Positions 24,222 through 31,763 of a DNA stretch of 64,000 nucleotides are shown here, piece after piece. The DNA is from an uncultured Acetatifactor sp. (GTDB lineage Bacteria > Bacillota > Clostridia > Lachnospirales > Lachnospiraceae), in assembly GCA_910584375.1 (NCBI GenBank), contig CAJUAH010000004.1, positions 62,001-126,000 on the forward strand. Direction: 5' to 3'. A model generated the notes under the pieces. The model searched no databases. It saw only the letters and a program-made list of their open reading frames with translations, and had not been told where the DNA came from. The translations under genes and the position numbers were made by a program. Position 1 is the stretch's first letter. The number at the start of each line of letters is the position of its first letter.

Positions 24222-24599
24222 GTATTGGATGTAAAAGCGATAGCTTTTGACATTATATAAATATGGATATTGTATTTAGCCCGTATCGGGCTGGAAAGGA
24301 GTCAATATGATATTCAGAAGAGCAGTATCTTCCGCAGAAATAATCTTGCGGGGGGGGTACAATTACCAGACAACATAACACCAGAATGGGACATAGGCAT
24401 TAGGAATTGACAGATAGCCGTGACTAGGCGATAACCAAACCGAATCCTTTGCAGATGTCCCAAACCATCAGTGAATGACAGAACCGTTATTCACTATTTG
24501 TGCTGAGGACATCAGCTTATCCTAATTGTATATCCATCCGCTGTAGGGGGCGGGTAGATAGAATAAAACAATTATCTTAAGGCAAAGGAGAGATTCATT
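24222..24599 (+). promoter_or_regulatory. Structured leader of the first pilin gene
   Basis: This 378-base stretch holds no sizeable gene. It has a short hairpin AGCCCG-TAT-CGGGCT (about 24277-24291), then a possible long-range stem GGGACAT (24388-24394) / ATGTCCC (24455-24461). Next come AGTGAAT/ATTCACT (24470-24495) and GCTGA/TCAGC near 24503. The last 75 bases resemble the leader of the second pilin gene (shared TATCC...GTAGGG...CGGG...AAAGGAGAG). Its function is unknown; 5' processing to boost pilin mRNA or a ligand-binding leader are both possible. Confidence 0.5.
24307..24378 (+). CDS. 23-codon mini-ORF with a G8 run (leader peptide or pilin remnant)
   Basis: ATG 24307 has a strong AAAGGAG ribosome site seven bases upstream and encodes MIFRRAVSSAEIILRGGYNYQTT. 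A run of eight Gs (24350-24357) falls in the Arg-Gly-Gly codons. Losing one G would extend the frame by several codons. A good ribosome site with such a short product suggests a leader peptide or the start of a degraded gene. No homologue is recognised. Confidence 0.35.
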   Translation: MIFRRAVSSAEIILRGGYNYQTT

Positions 24600-25058
24600 A
24601 TGAGAAAGAAAATGGATAACAAAGGTTTTTCCCTGGTAGAGTTGATTATCGTTATCGCTATCATGGCAGTGCTGATTGGCGTTTTGGCGCCCCAGTATTT
24701 GAAATATGTGGAAAAATCCAGAAAGTCTGCGGATCTTGATACATTGGATAATTTTATCTCGGCAGTTGAGATTTATTCGGCAGACCCGGATAATTCGATT
24801 GTAACAGGCCAGATTAAAATTGCAGCTACTGGAGTGGTTACCGCAGATACAGATGTAGTGGCTGCTTTGGTTGATGCAGGCTTGGCACAGACTGGTGCTA
24901 CGAATACGACAACATTGGCAACATTAAGGAGCACTACATATAAGGTGGCAGGAACGATATCGTTTAGTGCAACAGGAGTGACAGTTACTCAATCGGGCAC
25001 TACATTAGCTACTGATTTGGGTCGTGCAGGAGCTCCGGCGGCAAGTCCGGCTCCTTAA
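24600..25058 (+). CDS. Type IV major-type prepilin, first copy
   Basis: A 152-aa prepilin with the class signature KG^FSLVELIIVIAIMAVL: a short basic leader of nine residues, a prepilin peptidase site after Gly9, Glu at position +5 and a long hydrophobic helix. The remainder is Thr/Ala-rich and ends in an AGAPAASPAP tail. It is not preceded by a fresh promoter but has a 378-base leader, and its ribosome site AAAGGAGAG is strong. It is a candidate main pilus subunit. The second pilin downstream shares its N terminus and leader but differs in the globular part. Confidence 0.93.
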   Translation: MRKKMDNKGFSLVELIIVIAIMAVLIGVLAPQYLKYVEKSRKSADLDTLDNFISAVEIYSADPDNSIVTGQIKIAATGVVTADTDVVAALVDAGLAQTGATNTTTLATLRSTTYKVAGTISFSATGVTVTQSGTTLATDLGRAGAPAASPAP

Positions 25059-25211
25059 TTCGGGCAAGTAAAGTGATAAAGACATAGCAGTTTTATAGAC
25101 TAATCCTTTATCAATTACCGTCCCGAATCGCAAAAAGAATTATCCACCTGCGTGTAGGGACGGGGTGAATAAGATAAATAAAAATCTTATAAGGTAAAGG
25201 AGAGGTTTATT
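25059..25211 (+). promoter_or_regulatory. Structured leader of the second pilin gene
   Basis: Nested stems are visible: TTCGGG (25059-25064) with CCCGAA (25122-25127) enclosing TGATAAAG (25074-25081) with CTTTATCA (25106-25113). The last 75 bases are homologous to the leader of the first pilin gene, showing that gene and leader were duplicated together. No U-tract follows the outer stem, so it is not a simple terminator. Confidence 0.55.
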
Positions 25212-25631
25212 ATGAAGAACGAAAAGAAACTGAATAACAAAGGTTTCTCCCTCGTGGAGTTAATCATTGTTATCGCCATCATGGCAGTGTTGATCGCAGT
25301 GCTGGCACCTCAGTACATGAGATATGTTGAGAGAGGACGTGCTGCGTCTGATCGTGACAATGTGCAGGCAGTTGTCAGTGCCTTACAGGTACATGCTGTG
25401 GACACCGAGGCTACAAATGCGATAGCTGCGGGAACCATTACACTTCAACGTGGAAGTACAGTTGCGTTCTCAACATTAGATGCCAGCTATTCGGAAGCAC
25501 TGACGAATGCGGGAATTCCTGATCCACTGCCGGCTCTTACGAATCAGTCTACTTTCAATCCGGTTACTATTACAATTACCACTGCTGGTGGCAATGTCCA
25601 GGTTACAGCCGTTGAGACAGCGACACCATAA
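25212..25631 (+). CDS. Type IV major-type prepilin, second copy
   Basis: A 139-aa prepilin, MKNEKKLNNKG^FSLVELIIV, with an 11-residue basic leader and Glu at +5. The first 45 residues nearly match the upstream pilin, while the C-terminal domain diverges (TFNPVTITITTAGGNVQV). This is the usual pattern of pilin paralogues that keep the assembly helix and diversify the exposed domain. It ends 25 bases before pilD. Which copy is the dominant subunit cannot be told from sequence. Confidence 0.93.
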   Translation: MKNEKKLNNKGFSLVELIIVIAIMAVLIAVLAPQYMRYVERGRAASDRDNVQAVVSALQVHAVDTEATNAIAAGTITLQRGSTVAFSTLDASYSEALTNAGIPDPLPALTNQSTFNPVTITITTAGGNVQVTAVETATP

Positions 25632-25656
25632 TTTTGTAGTTAAAAGGATACAATAG

Positions 25657-26418
25657 ATGCTCCAGACAATACTTCTCTACACATTGGTATTCCTCTACGG
25701 AATCATCATCGGTAGTTTCCTGAACGTTTGTATCTACCGAATACCGAAAAAAGAGAATATAGCAACCACCAGATCCCACTGCATGAGCTGTGGGTATCAG
25801 TTGAAATGGTACGACCTTGTGCCGCTTTTCAGCTATCTGGCGCTCCGGGGCAAATGCCGCAAATGCGGCAGCAGGATTTCCGTTCAGTACCCCCTGGTGG
25901 AGGCGCTGAACGGAGGCCTGTACCTTCTGATCTTCTGGAGGTACGGATTAAGCGTAGATTCCCTACTCTACTGCTTACTGTTCAGTGCGCTGATTGTACT
26001 CAGCGTCATTGACTTTAGAACTTATGAGATTCCTGTTGGGATCAATATCTTCATACTAACCCTGGGGCTGATCCGCATGGTGACGGACCGGTCACACTGG
26101 CTCTCCTATGGGATCGGCCTCCTCTCGGTTAGTGTTCCGTTATTATTGATTTACCTCGTCACCAAGGGGCGGGGCATTGGGGGCGGCGATGTGAAACTGA
26201 TGGCCGCCGCCGGATTATTGATCGGTTGGAAACTGAATGTACTCGGTTTCCTGCTGGGTTGTATACTGGGTTCCGTTATACATGTCTGCCGGATGAAACT
26301 TTCCGGCGAGGGCCGCACATTGGCCATGGGACCTTATTTGGCCATGGGTATCGCCATTTCCGTTTTATGGGGGGAACAGATGATAGCCTGGTATTTATCA
26401 TTTATGGGTTTAAACTGA
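25657..26418 (+). CDS. pilD: Prepilin peptidase / N-methyltransferase
   Basis: A 253-aa integral membrane aspartic protease. It cleaves pilin leaders after Gly and methylates the new N terminus. The N-terminal cytoplasmic domain has the zinc-binding pairs Cys42/Cys45 and Cys67/Cys70. The catalytic aspartates are Asp119 in VIDFRTYEIP and Asp178 in GGGDVKL. About seven to eight hydrophobic segments are present. It serves the six or so pilin-like substrates encoded around it. Confidence 0.95.
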   Translation: MLQTILLYTLVFLYGIIIGSFLNVCIYRIPKKENIATTRSHCMSCGYQLKWYDLVPLFSYLALRGKCRKCGSRISVQYPLVEALNGGLYLLIFWRYGLSVDSLLYCLLFSALIVLSVIDFRTYEIPVGINIFILTLGLIRMVTDRSHWLSYGIGLLSVSVPLLLIYLVTKGRGIGGGDVKLMAAAGLLIGWKLNVLGFLLGCILGSVIHVCRMKLSGEGRTLAMGPYLAMGIAISVLWGEQMIAWYLSFMGLN

Positions 26419-26481
26419 GCAGGGTGTCCGTTTGAGGCGTAACCTGTCAGATAATAAACAGGGATTGGGAGATACGTTTAA

Positions 26482-28215
26482 ATGGCTAAAGTTGTCAGTA
26501 TTGAAGTTGGATATAGCTTTATTAAATTATGTGAGATGGACTATAAGGCGAAGACGCCCAGGGTTTACCGTTTTGCCATGGCGCCTACTCCGCTTAATGT
26601 AATAGAAGACGGCTACCTGAAAGAGAGCGCAGGATTGCGAACAGCTATCAAGGAAGCCTTGTACCGTAACAAGATTAAGACCAAGAGAGCGATTTTTACC
26701 GTGGCCTCCAGCAAGATCATCAACAGGGAGGTAACGCTGCCCCCTGTGAAACCGAATATGATGGAGTCTATGATCAAAGCTAATCTGAAAGACTATTTTC
26801 CCATAGATCTCTCAGACCATGAGATTTCCCATGTGGTGCTGGAGACCTTTAAGGATGGCGAGAATGCGGGAAGAACCCGCGTACTGTTGGTGGCGGCGGA
26901 GAAAGCGCTGGTGGCCAGCTATGAGGCATTGGCCCAGAGCTGCGGTTTGACGTTGGTGGATCTGGATTACGTGGGTAACAGTATCTATCAGGCGGTAAAG
27001 AAGGAAGCGAACAAGACTCCTTCCATGATATTAAAGATCGAGGAAAATCAGACTATTATCACGGTGGTCAGAAATAACAATATGATGCTACAGAGGAGCG
27101 TTAATTACGGAATTGACGAAGCGATCCATGAGGTGGCGGCCAATCCCGCTTTTGACGTGATAGAGGATAATGACGCATGGCAGTTGATCAAGCGTCGGTG
27201 CTGTATCAAGGTGACTTTGGACAGTGATACCAAGGCTGTAGAGCCGGATACGGAACAGGACGACGATATGGAGATCGCCCAGGCTCGGATGAACGTGGCC
27301 CGGACGCTGGCTCCTCTGATCAACAGCATCTCCAGAGTGGTGGATTTTTACAATTCCCGCAATTCCGAACATATCGAACAGGCATATATTATGGGTATGG
27401 GCGGCGATATGAGCGGTCTGTCCAAACTGCTGACCAATGAGCTGGGCATCAAAACCAATGTGTTCCGTAAGCTGGAGGGTATCGTGTGGCATCCCAGTAT
27501 GGGCGACGGCGACCTCTTCAACTATGTGGCCTGTATCGGCGCCACCATGGCTCCGGTGAGTTTTATCAGCGGGGAAAAACAGCAGAAACAGAAACAGGAA
27601 AGCAACAGTAAATCTCTGGCGGTACTGTTGGGCGTGTTCTTTGTGGTGGCGTCCGCGGCGCTGGCGGCTAACGGATATATTACCTACCAGAGCGAGGTGG
27701 AGGAGCAGAAACGTTTACAGGGTCTGGAGAGTACCTATCTTCCGGCGGAACAGATTTACCTACGCTATAATGCCATGACCACACTCTATCAGGATGTACT
27801 GATGGGACATCTGATGACCAATCGCCCCAATGACAATATTTTGAATTTTCTCGGTGAGTTGGAGGAAAAACTTCCGGCGGATGTGTCGGTGCTTGAATTT
27901 TCGTCAGATGACGATCAGGCTGTCCTGCGGATGCAGGTGGCGGATAAGGATACGGCGGCGGGCGTCATACAGAACCTTCGGGGATTTGCCAGTCTGCAAT
28001 ATGTATCCATGAGCAGTATGCAGGAAGTGGAAGAAGAGATAGAGGGCGAAGAGGAGAGAGACGACCAGGAAGAGGCGGAGGTTCGCCGGTATGTGGAATT
28101 TGGCGTTATCTGTACCTATTATCCCAACGGCTATCTGCCTGGGCAGGATCCCACGGCGCAGACGGGAACCGATACACAGGCGGCGGATCAGCAGGCGGAA
28201 GGACAGGTGGAATAA
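26482..28215 (+). CDS. PilM-PilN-type pilus assembly fusion
   Basis: A 577-aa protein. Residues about 1-365 have the actin-like PilM fold (VVSIEVGYSFIKLCEM, a Walker-like IMGMGGDMSGL near 315). After a Gln/Lys-rich linker, residues about 378-400 form a membrane helix followed by a PilN-like periplasmic part (ILNFLGELEEKLPADVSVLEF and a ferredoxin-like fold). An acidic stretch (EEEIEGEEERDDQEEAE) and a Gln/Ala-rich tail follow. In most systems PilM and PilN are separate and bind through the PilN N terminus. The next gene, which starts at the base after this stop, is PilO-like, completing the M-N-O set. It scaffolds the motor to the envelope. Confidence 0.85.
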   Translation: MAKVVSIEVGYSFIKLCEMDYKAKTPRVYRFAMAPTPLNVIEDGYLKESAGLRTAIKEALYRNKIKTKRAIFTVASSKIINREVTLPPVKPNMMESMIKANLKDYFPIDLSDHEISHVVLETFKDGENAGRTRVLLVAAEKALVASYEALAQSCGLTLVDLDYVGNSIYQAVKKEANKTPSMILKIEENQTIITVVRNNNMMLQRSVNYGIDEAIHEVAANPAFDVIEDNDAWQLIKRRCCIKVTLDSDTKAVEPDTEQDDDMEIAQARMNVARTLAPLINSISRVVDFYNSRNSEHIEQAYIMGMGGDMSGLSKLLTNELGIKTNVFRKLEGIVWHPSMGDGDLFNYVACIGATMAPVSFISGEKQQKQKQESNSKSLAVLLGVFFVVASAALAANGYITYQSEVEEQKRLQGLESTYLPAEQIYLRYNAMTTLYQDVLMGHLMTNRPNDNILNFLGELEEKLPADVSVLEFSSDDDQAVLRMQVADKDTAAGVIQNLRGFASLQYVSMSSMQEVEEEIEGEEERDDQEEAEVRRYVEFGVICTYYPNGYLPGQDPTAQTGTDTQAADQQAEGQVE

Positions 28216-28998
28216 ATGGCTATACAGAAGGCGGAAAAAGTAAAAGATGCAAATAAAGGAAACAAAAGCAATAATAAAAATATATTAATATATGTAGCTG
28301 CACTTGGCGCGTTGCTGATGATTCTGGTGTATGTGCTTGTATATCAAAAACTGATAACAGAGGCGGAGGCCATTGAGACGTCGAACCGTCAATTGTCCCA
28401 GAGGGTGAATGAGCTTAAGGTATATTATGACAACAGGGAGACTTACTTGAGGGACACGGAGACGGCGGAGCTGTTGATCGACGAACTGCTTGCGGTATAT
28501 CCGGCGGATGCCAGAGACGAGGATGTGATTATGCTGGCGGTGCAGATGCAGCAGGGTAATGACGGGGAATTTTTGACGATCAATGCGGAGAGGGGAGACG
28601 CTATCCATGTTGTCTCCGCAGAGACGGTTGCTGCGGCGGCCAGCGAGAAATACACGCAGTCGATTCAGTTTCAGGATATGTATGCAACTTATGTGAATGA
28701 AGTGAGCTATCCGGGACTGAAGAGCATGATTCAGAAGATCTATGACAGCAACAACAGGATCGGGATTCAGAATATCGCTTTTACCAAGGGAGATGCGGAG
28801 AATCCCAAGCTGTCCGGTCATATAGACCTGGTGTTTTACAGCGTGACCGGCACCGGCAAGGAGTATGTGGCGCCTGATATTGTACCTTATCTGGCGGGTA
28901 CGGACAATATTTTCGGAGAGATTGTGATTCCGGAGGAATCTGCCGATAATAATAACGCGGGAACCGACGATGCCGTGGAGAATGTTCCGGCACAATAG
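28216..28998 (+). CDS. PilO-like pilus assembly protein
   Basis: A 260-aa bitopic membrane protein: a Lys/Asn-rich cytoplasmic N terminus, one helix (about 23-45), a coiled coil (about 48-85) and a C-terminal ferredoxin-like part (KSMIQKIYDSNNRIGIQNIAF...GHIDLVFYSVTGTG). This layout and its place directly after the PilM-PilN fusion identify it as PilO. The ATG abuts the previous stop, so it is translationally coupled. Sequence conservation of PilO is low, and the call rests on topology and context. Confidence 0.75.
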   Translation: MAIQKAEKVKDANKGNKSNNKNILIYVAALGALLMILVYVLVYQKLITEAEAIETSNRQLSQRVNELKVYYDNRETYLRDTETAELLIDELLAVYPADARDEDVIMLAVQMQQGNDGEFLTINAERGDAIHVVSAETVAAAASEKYTQSIQFQDMYATYVNEVSYPGLKSMIQKIYDSNNRIGIQNIAFTKGDAENPKLSGHIDLVFYSVTGTGKEYVAPDIVPYLAGTDNIFGEIVIPEESADNNNAGTDDAVENVPAQ

Positions 28999-29041
28999 TG
29001 TGCGGATAGTATGGCGGCGCAGGAAGAGGGTTTGCATATCC

Positions 29042-30454
29042 ATGAAGATCTGGAGACGGCGTAACGGAAAATTGAATAACGTGGGCATGACGCTGGTGGA
29101 AGTGATCGTGGCGATCGCGATCCTGTCTATTGTCATTTTGCCGGTGCTGCATACTTTCGTCACGTCCGCCATATATAATGCCCGCTCCCGTTCCCGTCAG
29201 CAGACGACGGCGGCGGCGCAGACGGTATTGGAGAATTTTAAGGCTTATTCCGTGAAGGAGATATGCGATCAGTTTGCTCATGTTGACGGCAAACATTTCA
29301 GCGTAAACGGCACAGTCAATACACAGATTGTTGATCCCGCCACAAATACGCTCGTATCCGGTCCGATACCCGGAGGAGACATGAATTTTCGTATATTTGG
29401 AATGGAATATCAGAACGAGCGCTATGATGTGGAAGTTAGTTTGCGCAGCCACAACAGCCTGGCTGCGGATATGGAGACGTTGATCTACGAAAACCGTACC
29501 GCCGGTAACTCGGCGGCTTATGTGGGTACACAGAGTATGGACGCTGACGCGATGGCACAGATTGCGGAAGAGGTGGCCGTGGAATGGACGAATGCGGAGA
29601 ATGCCGCCGCACCGACGCCAGCTCCTTCTGCCTCCCCTGCTCCCACGATCACCCATTCCGGCAGTGAGGTAGATACCAACAAGATCAAGATTACAGAGCG
29701 GGAAATCCTGTTTGATGTCTTGAAGACAGGCGATGAATATATCGTAAATGTGAGCTGTAAATATCAGTATCAGGTTGATAATTATCAGTACGGTGTCAGT
29801 GAGACCGGAACGCCCAAAACTTTCAGCATACCGTCCACATCATATGCATTTGATATGGACAGTGGCAGCGCGGAGCTTTACAGGGAGATTTTTAAACAGC
29901 CCATGGATGCGGCGCAGGATCATCTGAATCTGACGGCATATTATTTTCCGGCTTATAGCCGTGGAACCGGTTCAGCCGTTAAAATAGCCAGCGATAAGAT
30001 TACTGTCCAAAACAGCACGGACAAAGAGATACGACTTTATCTGTATAAACAGAAGAATCTGTCTGTCAGTAACAGCAGACTTTCTTTCTCGGAGCTTGGG
30101 TATCATTTAAATCTGAATCTGGCAACGAATGTAAATATTTATGATGACAATCTGGACGTAGTTCTGGGGAGTCCTACGTCTGTAGCTACCGGCGGTTACG
30201 ATACTCTGACAAACCGCAATCACGGCATAGGGTATGTAGCGCAGAAGGGCAAGTATCCGGATGCGTCCGATCCGGCTCCGACATTGCCGCCGGATATATC
30301 AACCGGCACCACAACCGAGGTCTTGCGTCAGATGTACGACGTCACGGTGACCGTATACAGGGAACATTCATTGCCGACAGACGGCAGCGCTGTGTCCACA
30401 GTGACGCCAGCGCCTACACCGTTAAACACATTGAGCGGTACGATCATAGAGTAG
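29042..30454 (+). CDS. Minor pilin-like protein (PilV-type), about 470 aa
   Basis: The N terminus KLNNVG^MTLVEVIVAIAILSIVILPVL is a prepilin signal with Glu at +5. The remaining roughly 430 residues are far longer than a usual pilin: a Pro/Ala/Ser linker (about 190-205), a Ser/Thr/Tyr-rich exposed region and a Thr/Pro-rich end. ATG 29042 is chosen; longer frames begin inside the pilO end. It is probably a tip or priming subunit. No known adhesive domain was recognised. Confidence 0.8.
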   Translation: MKIWRRRNGKLNNVGMTLVEVIVAIAILSIVILPVLHTFVTSAIYNARSRSRQQTTAAAQTVLENFKAYSVKEICDQFAHVDGKHFSVNGTVNTQIVDPATNTLVSGPIPGGDMNFRIFGMEYQNERYDVEVSLRSHNSLAADMETLIYENRTAGNSAAYVGTQSMDADAMAQIAEEVAVEWTNAENAAAPTPAPSASPAPTITHSGSEVDTNKIKITEREILFDVLKTGDEYIVNVSCKYQYQVDNYQYGVSETGTPKTFSIPSTSYAFDMDSGSAELYREIFKQPMDAAQDHLNLTAYYFPAYSRGTGSAVKIASDKITVQNSTDKEIRLYLYKQKNLSVSNSRLSFSELGYHLNLNLATNVNIYDDNLDVVLGSPTSVATGGYDTLTNRNHGIGYVAQKGKYPDASDPAPTLPPDISTGTTTEVLRQMYDVTVTVYREHSLPTDGSAVSTVTPAPTPLNTLSGTIIE

Positions 30455-30482
30455 CAGAAAACAGTGCGGGAGAGAAGAAACC

Positions 30483-31190
30483 ATGAGCAGGCGGTACATA
30501 TCCAGAACATGCAGGCGGAATAACAGAGGTTCCGCAATAGTGACAGTGCTGGTGGTAGTTACGTTTATAACGATCCTGGCCACGATCATGTTGTACATAT
30601 CCGGTTCCAATTTTCAGATGAAGGTGGCGGACTACCGTACCAAGGAAAGCTTTTATCAGGCGGAGATCCCGGTGGAAGAGCTGCGGGCACAGTTGACAGA
30701 GGATGTCCAGACGGCATTTGCGAAGGCTTATACCGCCGCCATGTCGGAGTTTTCCGGTCTGGGCGACGCGCAGAATGCGGAAGATAACTACAGAAGACTT
30801 TTCTGCGAGGAGATGAACAAGATCTGGGCCGGTCGTTGCCCCAATGATGCGGACGGTAATCGCGTATGGGAGGTTGGCATCCATATGATAGCGGCACAGC
30901 CTGCAGACGGTGGGACATGGGCCGTCAGGGTTGCCGCTCCGGCGGATCCCGCATATAAAAATAAGTTTGATGATTCCAAGATTTTCAGCGAGGGATGGTT
31001 GATTCTGCGGGGCGTAGAGTTTACATATGACAGCAGTGAGGGCTATACATCCATCATTTCCACAGATTATTGCATCACGATTCCGGATATCCAGTGGCCG
31101 GACGCAAACGGATACTATGGAGCTGCGGGAACAGAAGAGCGCCTGAATTTCAGTAACTGTGTGAATTATATGAACTGGACGAAACGGTAA
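30483..31190 (+). CDS. PilX-like minor pilin
   Basis: A 235-aa protein starting MSRRYISRTCRRNNRGSAIV, with a basic leader and a hydrophobic helix (about 17-42) beginning GSAIVTVLVVVTFI. It lacks the canonical Glu at +5, as PilX/GspK-type subunits do. A helical segment with acidic residues and a Trp-rich C terminus follow. Position between other minor pilins supports a priming-complex role. GAGAGAAG precedes the ATG. Confidence 0.75.
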   Translation: MSRRYISRTCRRNNRGSAIVTVLVVVTFITILATIMLYISGSNFQMKVADYRTKESFYQAEIPVEELRAQLTEDVQTAFAKAYTAAMSEFSGLGDAQNAEDNYRRLFCEEMNKIWAGRCPNDADGNRVWEVGIHMIAAQPADGGTWAVRVAAPADPAYKNKFDDSKIFSEGWLILRGVEFTYDSSEGYTSIISTDYCITIPDIQWPDANGYYGAAGTEERLNFSNCVNYMNWTKR

Positions 31191-31203
31191 AGGATTGGTT
31201 TGG

Positions 31204-31734
31204 ATGGGTAGGAGAACAGGGGAAAAGGATAACCGGGGTATGACTCTGGTAGAGATTATCATTGTTTTGGCCCTCATGACTGTGATTGCGGGTATGACCG
31301 GTTATGGCCTGAGTCTGGTCAGCAATAAACCGGTGCAGGAATGCACCAAAAAAGTAGAGATAGCGTTGAACCGCAACCGAACCAATTCCATGGGAAAGAA
31401 AGAGGCATGGGTGGAGTTTTATATCAAGGATGGCCATGTTACCGTTCTGGAGCATACATTGAGCGGCAGAGCAGGCGCGACGCCGTTGGAAACGGAAACA
31501 ACAATCGGAGATCGGGATGTGAATATGCGTCTGACCTACAGTGATGGCTCTGTGGTACCGCTGGACGGTACGCATCGCCGGATTGCTTTTGCCCGGGACA
31601 GCGGCGCGCTGCTAGGTGACGAGTCGGGGCGGGTGTGTACGAAGATAGAGATATTTAAAGGGACATATTCGGATGCGGGATTTAAACAGACGATAAATTT
31701 GGTGCCGCTTACGGGAAAGGTTACTATTGAGTAA
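31204..31734 (+). CDS. FimT/GspH-like minor pilin
   Basis: About 176 aa. The N terminus KDNRG^MTLVEIIIVLALMTVIAGMTGYGLSLV is a prepilin signal with Glu at +5, and the rest is beta-rich with the family-like ending (VCTKIEIFKGT...INLVPLTGKVTIE). ATG 31204 is preferred over TTG 31195 because AAAGGA lies about eight bases before it. It is probably part of the initiating minor-pilin complex. Confidence 0.82.
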   Translation: MGRRTGEKDNRGMTLVEIIIVLALMTVIAGMTGYGLSLVSNKPVQECTKKVEIALNRNRTNSMGKKEAWVEFYIKDGHVTVLEHTLSGRAGATPLETETTIGDRDVNMRLTYSDGSVVPLDGTHRRIAFARDSGALLGDESGRVCTKIEIFKGTYSDAGFKQTINLVPLTGKVTIE

Positions 31735-31763
31735 GGATCGAATCTGGAGAGTTGGTGGATGTT

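Noticed and set aside
22840..24599. c-di-GMP riboswitch ahead of pilC or the first pilin
   Set aside because: Attractive because a c-di-GMP phosphodiesterase is nearby, but neither the type I core nor a type II pattern could be recognised by eye. A covariance-model scan would settle it.
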